Both the position numbers and the translations under genes were made by a program. From a virus: DNA of 64,000 nucleotides. Shown here in pieces: positions 8,941-18,280 of the stretch. The notes beneath the pieces were generated by a model. It was not told the origin of the DNA, ran no database searches, and was given only the letters and a program-made list of their open reading frames with translations. How positions within the stretch are numbered: the stretch's first letter is position 1; each line of letters begins with the position of its first letter. The stretch lies in IMG/VR virus record IMGVR_UViG_3300004151_000006, positions 64,001-128,000 of that record. One strand, 5' to 3'.

Positions 8941-9528
8941 ATGTTTGATGCACATTGTGTTGTAGTGGATCCACTACAATCTCCATTTCCTAAATTATTG
9001 TATCATGATACATCTATTGAATGTTTGATCTTTTGTACCAATGATTGTTCATTCATGGGATATGATCATACACACTTACCTTTTTTATTTGGTAAAGATT
9101 TATTGTGTCGATATGATGTTAAATTTGTATTGAATAATGGTTCTAGTCATTCCATTGAGTTGGATAAATTATATAAATATTGTACTGGTGAATTATTGTC
9201 CAATAAACTATCTGGGGATTCTAGATTAGCCATAGTCAATAGTGATAATTCACTTACTATGATTAATTGTGCTATAGATCCAAGGGAAGTATTTTTTGAA
9301 CTTTGTGCTAATGAAGAATATCATTTGAAAATCATTGATTTCTTAGATGAAAGGTTATATAAAGGGGTTACTTTTTATATGAAGCATGAATTCCAATTGG
9401 TTGAATATATATGTAATACAAAAGGTAATCATAAATCTATCCACACTATTGCTGCATTTCCTAAGATGGGATATCAACAATTTCATATGTTTGATCAATA
9501 TCTCAACAAAGAAGGAGAAAGCTCATGA
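8941..9528 (+). CDS. Unknown protein, 195 residues; first of three tandem paralogues
   Basis: The start ATG at 8941 follows AAAAGGAGGATATTG. The C-terminal third (FQLVEYICNTKGNHKSIHTI and onward) follows the same pattern as the ends of the next two proteins (F-x-x-x-EYI, then a KEI-like segment and P). This suggests three diverged tandem copies. The protein is soluble, Cys- and His-rich in the first half, and has no recognised domain. Confidence 0.7.
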   Translation: MFDAHCVVVDPLQSPFPKLLYHDTSIECLIFCTNDCSFMGYDHTHLPFLFGKDLLCRYDVKFVLNNGSSHSIELDKLYKYCTGELLSNKLSGDSRLAIVNSDNSLTMINCAIDPREVFFELCANEEYHLKIIDFLDERLYKGVTFYMKHEFQLVEYICNTKGNHKSIHTIAAFPKMGYQQFHMFDQYLNKEGESS

Positions 9529-10040
9529 TAGATCAAAACACACCGTTATATGTGGTGGATATGGTCCAAGATCTCTATGTCAAATTGGATATGGTAGATC
9601 GTGAAAGATTGTTTATACCACTCAGTATCACTCAAGTATATCGTTCATATAACGTATTGTTTAAGCTCGATAAAGATAATTTCAATATATCATTCAATAT
9701 GTTTATTGAGAGATATTGTCCACCATTATATCAAATCTTACGTCAGGATAAATATAAGAATAGTTTCACTATTGAACAAATGTGTCAGCCTTTATTTATA
9801 TCCCCATTGAATGAAATATTCTTAAATAATTTACAACAAATACATCCGGTGCATGGATTTCAATTACGTGAGTTTGATGAATTTACTGTAATGGAATACA
9901 TCTACAATTATGATCTTAGTTATTTTCATTGTAAAGAAATTTGTAAGATACCAACTCCTGAGATAGTCAGTATCATGAAAAGTAAACATAAACTTTTCTT
10001 AGAGTCTTTGAAGATCAGATCTATCACTCCATGGTGCTAG
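9525..10040 (+). CDS. Unknown protein, 171 residues; second tandem paralogue
   Basis: It overlaps the previous stop (ATGA). The segments FNMFIERYCPPLYQIL and FDEFTVMEYIYNYDLSYFHCKEI line up with FIRMACPTLMNIL and IKFTVMEYIYVEDMKYIWSKEI in the next gene, so the two are clear paralogues over most of their length. The function is unknown. Confidence 0.75.
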   Translation: MIDQNTPLYVVDMVQDLYVKLDMVDRERLFIPLSITQVYRSYNVLFKLDKDNFNISFNMFIERYCPPLYQILRQDKYKNSFTIEQMCQPLFISPLNEIFLNNLQQIHPVHGFQLREFDEFTVMEYIYNYDLSYFHCKEICKIPTPEIVSIMKSKHKLFLESLKIRSITPWC

Positions 10041-10547
10041 ATGTATCATGATCCAGCATTTAGGACTGATGTCAAAATCATTGAGATGAATAAAGGGCTG
10101 CCATATTGGGAACAGAGTCCGAGCACGATGAACTATCATGTACCAAGTAATATCAATAAATTATATCGAATGTATTGTATGGAATTCTATTTTCCCAATG
10201 GATATTGTGTCATTGAACCATTGGAAGACTTCATTAGAATGGCATGTCCAACACTCATGAATATACTCTCTCAATATAGTGAAAATAGTTTCTATCCAAT
10301 TTTTAATATTTGTATGCTGATGACATCTATTGAACATGTAGAAGAATTTAAACATCAATTAAAAGAAAGATATCTTTCGATTGACGAAGTAATAAAATTC
10401 ACGGTAATGGAATATATTTATGTTGAAGATATGAAATATATATGGAGTAAAGAGATCTATAGTTTTCCATACCCTTCAAAATTTGATATCATCAAACAGT
10501 TGCATAACAAGATCACTGCATGTGATCAGGAGGATCCCAGTGTCTGA
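10041..10547 (+). CDS. Unknown protein, 168 residues; third tandem paralogue
   Basis: The ATG directly follows the previous TAG with no gap. It shares FTVMEYIY, the following KEI and the upstream CP(P/T)L..IL segment with its neighbour. Conservation of these segments and divergence elsewhere fit an old tandem duplication. No known family. Confidence 0.75.
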   Translation: MYHDPAFRTDVKIIEMNKGLPYWEQSPSTMNYHVPSNINKLYRMYCMEFYFPNGYCVIEPLEDFIRMACPTLMNILSQYSENSFYPIFNICMLMTSIEHVEEFKHQLKERYLSIDEVIKFTVMEYIYVEDMKYIWSKEIYSFPYPSKFDIIKQLHNKITACDQEDPSV

Positions 10548-10791
10548 GATCACTATGGCTATCCCATCTATCCTGGCTAACAAGATGAAGCAACGCTATC
10601 GTAGTGATACCTGTACATTTCATGGTCCACAGGAGACACTCCCCAATGGTGTCCTTTGGATCCGTAAAGGTATCAAATATTTTCTTAAAGGTGATAATAC
10701 TGATATTGATAAACTGATCAGACAAGAACCCAATGTCATCCAAGCTATCACCAATACTATCAATCATGCAGAGGAGGATACCACATGTTGA
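10540..10791 (+). CDS. Unknown small protein, 83 residues (GTG start)
   Basis: I chose the GTG at 10540 because CAGGAGGATCCCA lies just before it; an upstream in-frame Met at 10483 has no ribosome site. The product is basic at the N-terminus (MKQRYRS) and ends in an acidic/Cys tail. Base usage is somewhat more GC-rich than its neighbours. It overlaps both neighbours by 7-8 nt. Confidence 0.65.
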   Translation: MSEITMAIPSILANKMKQRYRSDTCTFHGPQETLPNGVLWIRKGIKYFLKGDNTDIDKLIRQEPNVIQAITNTINHAEEDTTC

Positions 10792-11303
10792 ACTGGATCA
10801 AAAGATTGTTTGGTATTAAAGCTAAAGTACAGTTCACTGATTGTCCACAGTATTGGGATTGTCAACATAAAGATTATAAAAGACGTTGTACTATCATGGC
10901 TACACCTGAGATGTGTCGTGAAATCAATAAAGATATGTTTCTGACTCCAAGTAAAAAGCTAAAGCCATATATACCAAATCATCGATCACATGGACCAACG
11001 ATGCGACCAGCCCCACCACCACCTCATGTAGTAGCTGAACAGATCTATGTGAGGGATGACGATGATACTGATTTAGAAGAAAGTGTAGCTGCTGGATTGG
11101 TATTGGGTGCTATGATCATGAGTGATACTCCAAGAACGGATGATATTACCCCTGGTGGTGGATCATTTGGTGGTGGTGGAAGTGGTAGTAGTTGGGATAA
11201 TAATAATGACAGCAGTAGTACTTCTTCTAGTGGAAGCAGTGATTCATGTTCCTCTGATAGTTCAAGTGATAGTGGTAGCTCTGATAGTGGAAGTAGTGAT
11301 TAA
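10785..11303 (+). CDS. Protein with Gly/Ser/Asp low-complexity tail, 172 residues
   Basis: Residues 1-50 contain four Cys (CPQYWDC, RRC, MC) that could bind a metal. A Pro-rich linker (RPAPPPPHV), an acidic patch (RDDDDTDLEE) and a short hydrophobic stretch (AAGLVLGAMIM) follow. The last 55 residues are a Gly-rich run and then Ser/Asp repeats (GSSDSGSSD type). The tail is likely disordered and highly acidic. Its repeats make length changes by slippage likely. The function is unknown. Confidence 0.7.
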   Translation: MLNWIKRLFGIKAKVQFTDCPQYWDCQHKDYKRRCTIMATPEMCREINKDMFLTPSKKLKPYIPNHRSHGPTMRPAPPPPHVVAEQIYVRDDDDTDLEESVAAGLVLGAMIMSDTPRTDDITPGGGSFGGGGSGSSWDNNNDSSSTSSSGSSDSCSSDSSSDSGSSDSGSSD

Positions 11304-11306
11304 ATC

Positions 11307-11891
11307 ATGAATCTTCAACTTAGATTATCTAAAAAATGTGATTATTATAGTGGATGTGGTGGTTATCCATATTCATGGAAAGATACACTTCAAGATATCA
11401 AATTAGCATTTGGGATGTTCTTTATACGTTTGGGTGGTGATGATTTTATTAGGACATCTATTCATTATAAATACAACTTGATAGATAAAGAGCAATTTGT
11501 AATTAATGGTGTGTCTCGTTTTAGAATCTCAAGTAGCCCCGATTCTGTTTTTTACTTATTGTATGGGCATGTTGGTAGAATTGAAGATCACAATCATTGT
11601 GCTACTTTTATATTATTTGAAAATAATATAAAAACTGGTGTGGTGTTACATTTTTGTACTAAAGATTTGTCTGGAAAAATATCCCAACTTCCAGACCTAC
11701 CAATACATGAAGATAAATCTACGTTTTATGATGTAGAACCAGAACCCCATTATGGTGGGCTTATACTCATATGTAGACAGAAATATGTTGGTATACCAAA
11801 AAATAAAGTATTTAAAAGTACTGTTAATTTAAAATTTGATGGAGAAAATTTCCAACTAGCCAATATTGTAAATGAAATGGTCCATTGGTGA
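11307..11891 (+). CDS. Unknown protein, 194 residues
   Basis: It starts 3 nt after the previous stop with a weak upstream ribosome site (AAGTAGTGATTAAATC), so it probably depends on coupling. The product is beta-rich with no membrane segment; the N-terminus (CDYYSGCGGYPYSW) has two Cys. It is the last gene of its unit before a strong palindrome. Confidence 0.65.
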   Translation: MNLQLRLSKKCDYYSGCGGYPYSWKDTLQDIKLAFGMFFIRLGGDDFIRTSIHYKYNLIDKEQFVINGVSRFRISSSPDSVFYLLYGHVGRIEDHNHCATFILFENNIKTGVVLHFCTKDLSGKISQLPDLPIHEDKSTFYDVEPEPHYGGLILICRQKYVGIPKNKVFKSTVNLKFDGENFQLANIVNEMVHW

Positions 11892-11928
11892 GTGTGATGG
11901 GGTGGGGATATCCCCACCCCATCACACT
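11891..11928. terminator. Palindromic terminator
   Basis: A perfect 18-bp palindrome (arm AGTGTGATGGGGTGGGGA) follows the stop at 11891 and ends at the TTG codon at 11928. Confidence 0.65.
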
Positions 11929-11972
11929 TGATCAAAAAAGATAGTATAGAAGAAAGATATGGAGGAAAGCAT

Positions 11973-13325
11973 ATGTATGTGATAGATCGACTCTATAGAG
12001 TCAAAAACAAAGTCATCAAGATCCTTGATATCAGTGAATGCACTTTGATTGATGTAAAGTCTCAGATAGATCTTGATACTAGATTTTTTATAGCAGTGAG
12101 TGTGAAAGATGATCCATGTTATCATACTAGTATTGGTCTACCTGTGAATCTGATGTTACTAGAGACTCCTTTTAATAGTTGTATTACTTGGACAGAATTT
12201 GAAAATACATTGACTGAGATGTGGGTCATGTCTTATAAAGAGAAGATCCCTGGATTTATAGCTAATGCTGATTTTAGATCCGCTTTACGTGGGTATTATG
12301 TGTTTCAATATTACAATGAATTGGTAGATGTGGAGCTCAATACTACCACTGTAGAAAAGTTTACCATAGATTATTTTGATCATAGGGTCTGGGATAAAAG
12401 AAACATCCCATTGTTTAAAGGTGTGATGTATGATCTTTTGATCACTGGACCAGAGAGACTCAATCATAAAAATTGTGTGATCTGTTGTAATGGGCACATG
12501 CTACTTACTGATTATATTCGACCTATGGATGATCATGGTGAACAACTTTTAGTCAAGGATGGTGCTCGTCATCTTTGGAGTACTAATAAGAATTTTTATC
12601 CAGATGTGATTTGTTTTGATTTTAGTGGATTGGGTGATATAGCCCAATATCCACTTTCTACATTTAAAAATTATAATATTCATTATGATGGAAAAAGTGA
12701 TCTTTGTTTTAGATTCCCTGAATTAGACATGACACAATATACCCCTTTGGTAGTGATGGCTGGGAGTCTATTTTTTCCACATGAACTCACTAAATCCGGT
12801 GATAGTGTTTATTTTAATGTATCTAAATCTCGAGTAGGAGAGATGCTCCTTAAAAAGATCCATGATAAAGATGAATATATCTCAGGTACTATTGTACTGA
12901 CTTCAGATTTTACTCCATTAGAATATTTGACAAAAGTGATGTGGGAAGATACTTGTCATGATGCATTTATAATCCTGATTAAGAATAATGAAATTTATAT
13001 AGAAGAACATTTGGATTATCAATTTCCCATTAGTCAAAGTATTCAATCTCAAGTTGATATCCCAGGCATCTTACGTAAAAGGAGTACTGGATCAATTGAA
13101 GGATATGTTGATAGTAAGTATTATACTTGTCATTTACTTTATCTCAATAAGGAAAGCCCATTGTGGAAGCTATCTGAATTAGATAATCAGGGTGTGGTGG
13201 GTGTACCTATTTGGCATTGTAAACACACTAATAGATTGTGGGCTGATAAATTTAATGCATCAGATGATGATAGTTTCACTACTCAACATATTTCTACATT
13301 TGATATGTTTAATTTGATTTCATAA
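11973..13325 (+). CDS. Unknown protein, 450 residues
   Basis: The start is placed at 11973, after TATGGAGGAAAGCAT; an in-frame TTG at 11928 lies within the terminator and is rejected. The protein is soluble, aromatic-rich and probably beta-rich, with a Cys pair (NCVICCNGH near residue 170). It is a single-gene unit bounded by palindromes on both sides. A structural or adsorption role would fit its size, but nothing in the sequence proves it. Confidence 0.7.
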   Translation: MYVIDRLYRVKNKVIKILDISECTLIDVKSQIDLDTRFFIAVSVKDDPCYHTSIGLPVNLMLLETPFNSCITWTEFENTLTEMWVMSYKEKIPGFIANADFRSALRGYYVFQYYNELVDVELNTTTVEKFTIDYFDHRVWDKRNIPLFKGVMYDLLITGPERLNHKNCVICCNGHMLLTDYIRPMDDHGEQLLVKDGARHLWSTNKNFYPDVICFDFSGLGDIAQYPLSTFKNYNIHYDGKSDLCFRFPELDMTQYTPLVVMAGSLFFPHELTKSGDSVYFNVSKSRVGEMLLKKIHDKDEYISGTIVLTSDFTPLEYLTKVMWEDTCHDAFIILIKNNEIYIEEHLDYQFPISQSIQSQVDIPGILRKRSTGSIEGYVDSKYYTCHLLYLNKESPLWKLSELDNQGVVGVPIWHCKHTNRLWADKFNASDDDSFTTQHISTFDMFNLIS

Positions 13326-13330
13326 ACACA

Positions 13331-13359
13331 TGGGATGAGGGCTCAAGGCCCTCATCCCA
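13331..13359. terminator. Palindromic terminator
   Basis: A 12-bp stem (TGGGATGAGGGC arm) lies 5 nt after the stop and is followed almost directly by the ribosome site of the next gene (AAAAGGAGAAAG). Confidence 0.6.
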
Positions 13360-13371
13360 AAAGGAGAAAGT

Positions 13372-14190
13372 ATGGAGGAATCCAAAATAATTGATATGAT
13401 TAAATACTATCACAGTGTTGATGATTTATTTAAAATTGATTCAGTTAAATTGGAGATTGCATTTATTTTTATAAATGAATATCGTGGAATACAGCATAAG
13501 TTGGATGAAAAAGGACTTGAAATTATTAATAAATTAGAAGAAGATCCAATTTATAAACAACATTTTGTATTCATTTTGTGTTCTTACATATATGAACTTA
13601 CTGATGGACCGATATATTCAATATTTAATTGCAATACCATATATCAGAATGAAAAACTTTGGTTTAGACAAAACGTTAATTGGTGTATAGATCTTTTTAA
13701 TAGAATTGATTCAATGGTTGTATCAAACTCTAAAATAAACTACTTTATAAGTTTTGATCATTTTTGTAATTATTATGATGTTAATAATAATATTAACAAT
13801 AAATTATATATTAAATCGCTTTATGATAAGATTCATAAATCTAAAATATATTGGTATTTTGATGATGATATAAAACATAATGTTGAATTGTTTAAACATT
13901 ACATTAGACGATATAAAGAAAACCAATTATTAGAACAATTGCAGGATCCTAAATATGTATATTCTCAAAATACTGAACTTGCAGATTGGATCATTGAAGA
14001 GATTGAAGAGATGAAAAAATGTGTGAATGATCCTTTCATGGATAATATCAGATTTGCCAGATGCGCTTCTACGAGTCAAATGAAACGTTATTATGAACAA
14101 AAATCAAGAGGATGCTGTGGGTTTTATGATGGTATTGTAGTTCATCCGAAATTTGGTAAATATAAGATTGGTTGTAATTACGGGCATTGA
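13372..14190 (+). CDS. Unknown protein, 272 residues
   Basis: The start follows AAAAGGAGAAAGT. It is very rich in Asn, Ile, Lys and Tyr and mostly helical in prediction. The C-terminus turns basic and Cys-rich (KSRGCCGFYDG ... IGCNYGH). No recognised domain. It is probably co-transcribed with the following 113-residue gene. Confidence 0.7.
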   Translation: MEESKIIDMIKYYHSVDDLFKIDSVKLEIAFIFINEYRGIQHKLDEKGLEIINKLEEDPIYKQHFVFILCSYIYELTDGPIYSIFNCNTIYQNEKLWFRQNVNWCIDLFNRIDSMVVSNSKINYFISFDHFCNYYDVNNNINNKLYIKSLYDKIHKSKIYWYFDDDIKHNVELFKHYIRRYKENQLLEQLQDPKYVYSQNTELADWIIEEIEEMKKCVNDPFMDNIRFARCASTSQMKRYYEQKSRGCCGFYDGIVVHPKFGKYKIGCNYGH

Positions 14191-14217
14191 CATTAACCTT
14201 AAACCCAAGAGGACATT

Positions 14218-14559
14218 ATGGAACATGTTATTTATACTCAAAACACTAGATTAATGGATGTATTAGAAAAAGTAGAATCTGCTGTTTTTGAATATGCTAG
14301 GATTAAGCTTGTAGCTTCATTTGATATTTTATTGAAAAATATAACTACTAGAAGATATGTTTATCCAGATGCTCACATCATGAATATATTGTTTGTGAAA
14401 AATGAAGATGGTGATATTAATGAGTTTTTAACTAATTTGCGTAAAGTGTGGAAAAAACTCCCAGAGCACACACATCTTTATTATTTTGAGAAGATTGAAA
14501 ATAAGTATATATTGATCTCTAAACATAAAGTAAATCTTTATTCTGATTGTATCCAATAA
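14218..14559 (+). CDS. Unknown protein, 113 residues
   Basis: The ATG follows CCCAAGAGGACATT. It is a small soluble alpha/beta protein without Cys and with no family assignment. It ends before the next AT-rich promoter box. Confidence 0.65.
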   Translation: MEHVIYTQNTRLMDVLEKVESAVFEYARIKLVASFDILLKNITTRRYVYPDAHIMNILFVKNEDGDINEFLTNLRKVWKKLPEHTHLYYFEKIENKYILISKHKVNLYSDCIQ

Positions 14560-14568
14560 AATCATACA

Positions 14569-14592
14569 TAGTTTAAATATATATTACATACT
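14569..14592 (+). promoter_or_regulatory. AT-rich phage promoter box (copy 3)
   Basis: GTTTAAATATATATTACATA is centred about 43 nt before the 14623 start and matches the recurring core. Confidence 0.6.
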
Positions 14593-14622
14593 TGATACTA
14601 TCCAAAATAAGGAGGATTACCA

Positions 14623-16674
14623 ATGGCTGAATTCATCAAATTCAAAACTGCTGTAGCTAAACAATTTAAACTGATGTGTGAAAGTAATATATTGTATCGG
14701 GTAGATGTAAGTAAAGATGAATTGTGGGAAACTTATTTGGAATCTTATCCTGAAGAAACTAATCAAATTTATAAAGTGCGTAGAGAATATGATTGTAATT
14801 ATTGTAAGCGATTTATTCGTACAATTGGTGATGTGGTGATCATTACTCCTGATAATAAGTTGATGTCTATCTGGGATATCGATGTGGATGTACCCCATTT
14901 TCAATTGGTAGCTGATAAGATGTCTGAGTTGGTAAAGTCAAAACCTATTTATAGTAAATTCATGCATATTGAACGTGTGGCTGGTGTAGATAAGAATTTC
15001 TATGAAATCATCAATCCTGATGAAAGTAAAAGTACTGGTACATATGAACACTTCTTTGTAAATATCCCTGACATTTATGTTGCATCTGAAACTACTATCA
15101 ATGAAATTACTAATATGGTACGTACTGGTCAACAAGTATTTAAGCGTGCGTTGGATACTATCAACATTGAAGCTTTGGATGTAGTATTGGAACTCATTGA
15201 TCAAAATACTTTAGAACGTGGTGAAGAATTCAAAGCTATCGTTGAACGATTCAAAGATTTAAAGATCGAATATGAAAAATTAACCAATGAAGAAGAAAAA
15301 GAATTGTGGGCATGGAATACAAGTGTTAATACAGCCAATGGTCTTGTACATATTCGAAATCATGCTATTGGTACATTACTCATTGATTTATCTGAAGATA
15401 CTGAATTGGATGAAGCAGTACGTAAGTTTGAATCGGTGATGGCACCTGAGAATTATAAACGTACCAAATCTGTTGTTACAAAGAGTATGATTGATAAAGC
15501 CAAAAAGACTATCACTGAACTTGGATATACTTCTGCTTTGGAACGTAGACCAGCCACTATCAATGATATCACTGTCAACAATATCTTGTTCGTAGATAGA
15601 AACATTACGCCAAAACTCAATGGTGATGTATTTGATATGCTTGCTAAGACTACTAAGGAAAAGAAACAGTCTTTTGATAAAGTAGAAGATGTGACCATCG
15701 ATACATTTGTAAAAGATATTTTACCCAATATCAGTACATTGGAGATGATGGTGGAAAATAAACATAGCAATAATTTCATGACACTCTTGACAGCTAAAGA
15801 TCCCACTGCTAAATATATGTTTAAATGGGATAATCCTTTCTCTTGGTCATATCGTGGTGAGACAGCAGATGCTATCAAAGAACGTGTAAAGGCTGCAGGT
15901 GGTAGTGTGACTGGTGATCTGTGTATCAGATTGGCATGGGATAATGAAGATGATTATGATCTCCATGTACGTGAACCTAATGGATATGAGATCTTCTTTA
16001 TAAATAAAGGACGTATGTCTCCAAATGGTGGTATGTTGGATGTGGATAAAAATGCTCAAGGATATACTCTTACAACTACACCTGTGGAAAATGTCATCTA
16101 TACTAATCGTAGAAACATGCAAGAAGGTATCTATCTAGTATATGTACATAACTATTGTCAGCGTCGTAATGTGGATTATGGGTTTGAATTGGATATAGAT
16201 TATCTTGGTAGTGTGACAAAATTTAGTTGGGATAAGCTGTTTAAAACTAATGAACGAGTCAATGTGGTAGCATTTAAATATACATATGAAACTGGAATTG
16301 AAATTATGGATTCTATCCCAGCTAGTGATATGTCTAAGATCATTTGGAATATACCCACACATAAATTTGTAAAAGTGAAAACTATGATGTACTCACCTAA
16401 CTATTGGGATGATCATGGTGTTGGTAATAAGCATTATTTCTTTGTACTCAATGATTGTAAATGTGATGAAGCTGTCCGTGGTTTTTATAATGAATTCTTG
16501 AAAGAAGAACTTCATCTTCATCGTAAAGTGTTTGAAGTGTTGGGTGATAAACTCAAGATGGGTGTTGAAGATAATAGCACTCTTTGTGGTGTTGGATTTT
16601 CTAGTACACTTAGAAATGAAATTGTGTGCCGTGTGACTGGGGCATTCACTCGAGTCCTTCGAGTGAAGTTTTAA
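14623..16674 (+). CDS. Large protein with a DUF2135/YfaP-like domain, 683 residues
   Basis: The start follows AAGGAGGATTACCA. Residues 1-400 are helical and charged without recognised motifs. From about residue 425, GGSVTGDLCIRLAWDNEDDYDLHVREPNG, then GGMLDVDKNAQGYTLTTTPVENVIY and EGIYLVYVHNY, follow the pattern of DUF2135-type beta domains ('D.DLHV..P.G', 'GG.LDVD', 'G.Y.VYV..Y') that occur in surface and von Willebrand-like proteins. An appendage or surface role in the virion is plausible. It has its own promoter box, so it may be strongly expressed. Confidence 0.7.
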   Translation: MAEFIKFKTAVAKQFKLMCESNILYRVDVSKDELWETYLESYPEETNQIYKVRREYDCNYCKRFIRTIGDVVIITPDNKLMSIWDIDVDVPHFQLVADKMSELVKSKPIYSKFMHIERVAGVDKNFYEIINPDESKSTGTYEHFFVNIPDIYVASETTINEITNMVRTGQQVFKRALDTINIEALDVVLELIDQNTLERGEEFKAIVERFKDLKIEYEKLTNEEEKELWAWNTSVNTANGLVHIRNHAIGTLLIDLSEDTELDEAVRKFESVMAPENYKRTKSVVTKSMIDKAKKTITELGYTSALERRPATINDITVNNILFVDRNITPKLNGDVFDMLAKTTKEKKQSFDKVEDVTIDTFVKDILPNISTLEMMVENKHSNNFMTLLTAKDPTAKYMFKWDNPFSWSYRGETADAIKERVKAAGGSVTGDLCIRLAWDNEDDYDLHVREPNGYEIFFINKGRMSPNGGMLDVDKNAQGYTLTTTPVENVIYTNRRNMQEGIYLVYVHNYCQRRNVDYGFELDIDYLGSVTKFSWDKLFKTNERVNVVAFKYTYETGIEIMDSIPASDMSKIIWNIPTHKFVKVKTMMYSPNYWDDHGVGNKHYFFVLNDCKCDEAVRGFYNEFLKEELHLHRKVFEVLGDKLKMGVEDNSTLCGVGFSSTLRNEIVCRVTGAFTRVLRVKF

Positions 16675-16703
16675 CTTAATCTTTTACTTGGAGGATACTC
16701 CCA

Positions 16704-17138
16704 ATGGCTATGATCACTGACAACATCTTCGAAAGCGCTACCCGTCTTGGCCTGACTTTCTCCACTTCTGTGGGTGAACTCATCGTCACTGATATTTGGC
16801 AGCTGCCTCTTCAGGGTAGCCGTTGTAACTTGGATGCACTGCTGGTGGATCTCCATAGTCAGCTCAAGAAGGATGAAGAGACTATCACCACCTTCATCCC
16901 GGAAAAGCAGCAGATCACTACTGCTCCTACGGCTGACCAGTTGAACAAGCTGCGCTTTGATGTGGTGAAGCATATCTTCGACGTCAAGTTGAAAGAAGCC
17001 AATGATGCCAAAGAGCTGCAACGCAAGCGTACCCTCAAGCAGGATCTCCTGGCTATCAAGGCCCAGCGTGAAAAGGACAACCTGGCCTCCAAGTCCGATG
17101 AGGACATCGATGCCCTCATCGCTGGGCTCGATGCTTAG
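16704..17138 (+). CDS. Conserved phage protein of unknown function, GC-rich codons, 144 residues
   Basis: The start follows CTTGGAGGATACTCCCA. The N-terminal half (FESATRLGLTFSTSVGELIVTDIWQLPL) matches the general look of a small protein common in tailed phages ('F..A.R..LrF.t..G.l.v.dLW.LpL', then LD.....L...LK..EE); the recognition is from memory and has no known function attached. The C-terminal half is a charged helix, likely coiled coil. Codons end in C or G far more than in flanking genes, which suggests strong expression tuned to a GC-richer host, or recent gain. Confidence 0.75.
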   Translation: MAMITDNIFESATRLGLTFSTSVGELIVTDIWQLPLQGSRCNLDALLVDLHSQLKKDEETITTFIPEKQQITTAPTADQLNKLRFDVVKHIFDVKLKEANDAKELQRKRTLKQDLLAIKAQREKDNLASKSDEDIDALIAGLDA

Positions 17139-17159
17139 GTCTTAAGACCATCAAACTAG

Positions 17160-17195
17160 GATAGGTGTGGGTGGGATATCCCACCCACACCTATC
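17160..17195. terminator. Palindromic terminator
   Basis: A 17-bp stem (arm GATAGGTGTGGGTGGGA) is separated by 2 nt. A smaller palindrome GGTCTTAAGACC at 17138-17149 precedes it. It closes the GC-rich gene. Confidence 0.65.
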
Positions 17196-17208
17196 TAAAA
17201 AGAATAAT

Positions 17209-17607
17209 ATGCTTATTAAATCTCCACAGTTCGAAATCGATATCTCAAATAATTATATGATGTATTTCACTAAATTATCAGTATCAATACAATCAATGGT
17301 TAAATATATGAATGATATAGCTAAGACTTCAGATAATATTCATTATCGCTTAATTAAACAAAATGTACATGAAAAATATGATCCTGGTGTATCTCACATG
17401 TGGACTTATTACGATCATGAATTTAATACACTCATTGGTATAAAGTTATTTAAAGATGGTATGATACAGTGTCATTGTACTAATGGCAAAGAGCATTCAT
17501 TTCACGAATGCTCTTCTTTAGCTGGACGTAGGACTATGTTAATCACTATAAATGATTTTTATTTTTGGTTTATATCTGGATTTATTAAAAAAGGGAGAAA
17601 CCCATGA
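17209..17607 (+). CDS. Unknown protein, 132 residues
   Basis: The ATG at 17209 is the first after the palindrome, though its ribosome site (AAAAAGAATAAT) is weak; upstream Met and Val codons lie inside the palindrome. It contains CHCTNGKEHSFHECSSL near residues 88-104, a small Cys/His group that might bind metal. It overlaps the next gene by 4 nt. Confidence 0.6.
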   Translation: MLIKSPQFEIDISNNYMMYFTKLSVSIQSMVKYMNDIAKTSDNIHYRLIKQNVHEKYDPGVSHMWTYYDHEFNTLIGIKLFKDGMIQCHCTNGKEHSFHECSSLAGRRTMLITINDFYFWFISGFIKKGRNP

Positions 17608-18269
17608 ATAAATTGGACCTGACTCAATATGTGGAATCAGCATCATTTGATCGGATGATACCAGCTTTCACCATTAAAGGTACATGTAGTGTAGCTATTA
17701 ATAGTGACACTAATAATTCTAGGGAACTTGCAGAACAATATACTGAGTATTGTCTACGTGTTTGTAAATCATTCCATAAAATAAAGATAAATAATGCACC
17801 ACCTGAAATGAAATATTACTACGGACAGGAGATTATATCTCTTCCCAAAATGTTAAACAAAAGAGATCAGCAAGAACTCCATACTGTATTGAAATATCCA
17901 CTTGTGAGTTTCGGACTAGTATTAGAATCACCAACTCCACCAATATTTTCTCCGAATGGTAATACCCTTGTACCTGCTAGAATGAAAAGTGTACCATCTG
18001 GTGAAATATATCTAAGTTACGCTTTAGAAAATAAAACACATATTACCGAGGTTATATCTGATTGGATAGTTAAGCTTCAACATCCTGAAGAGTTTAAATC
18101 AGATGAAGATCCCATAGTAAGTTGGCACCATGATACTTATTCTACAAGTATGTTATTTATCGTGTACAATGAATTACCTACTTTGGAAAATATTAAAACA
18201 GTTATTCAAGATGTTTTAATCATAACTCGAATGTTTCCAATTATAACACCATATGAATCTTTAGTTTAA
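17604..18269 (+). CDS. Unknown protein, 221 residues
   Basis: The start follows AAAAAGGGAGAAACCC. It is soluble with mixed alpha/beta prediction and shows no motif I can name. It is in a tight cluster with the upstream 132-residue and downstream 152-residue genes. Confidence 0.7.
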   Translation: MNKLDLTQYVESASFDRMIPAFTIKGTCSVAINSDTNNSRELAEQYTEYCLRVCKSFHKIKINNAPPEMKYYYGQEIISLPKMLNKRDQQELHTVLKYPLVSFGLVLESPTPPIFSPNGNTLVPARMKSVPSGEIYLSYALENKTHITEVISDWIVKLQHPEEFKSDEDPIVSWHHDTYSTSMLFIVYNELPTLENIKTVIQDVLIITRMFPIITPYESLV

Positions 18270-18280
18270 AAGAGAATATC

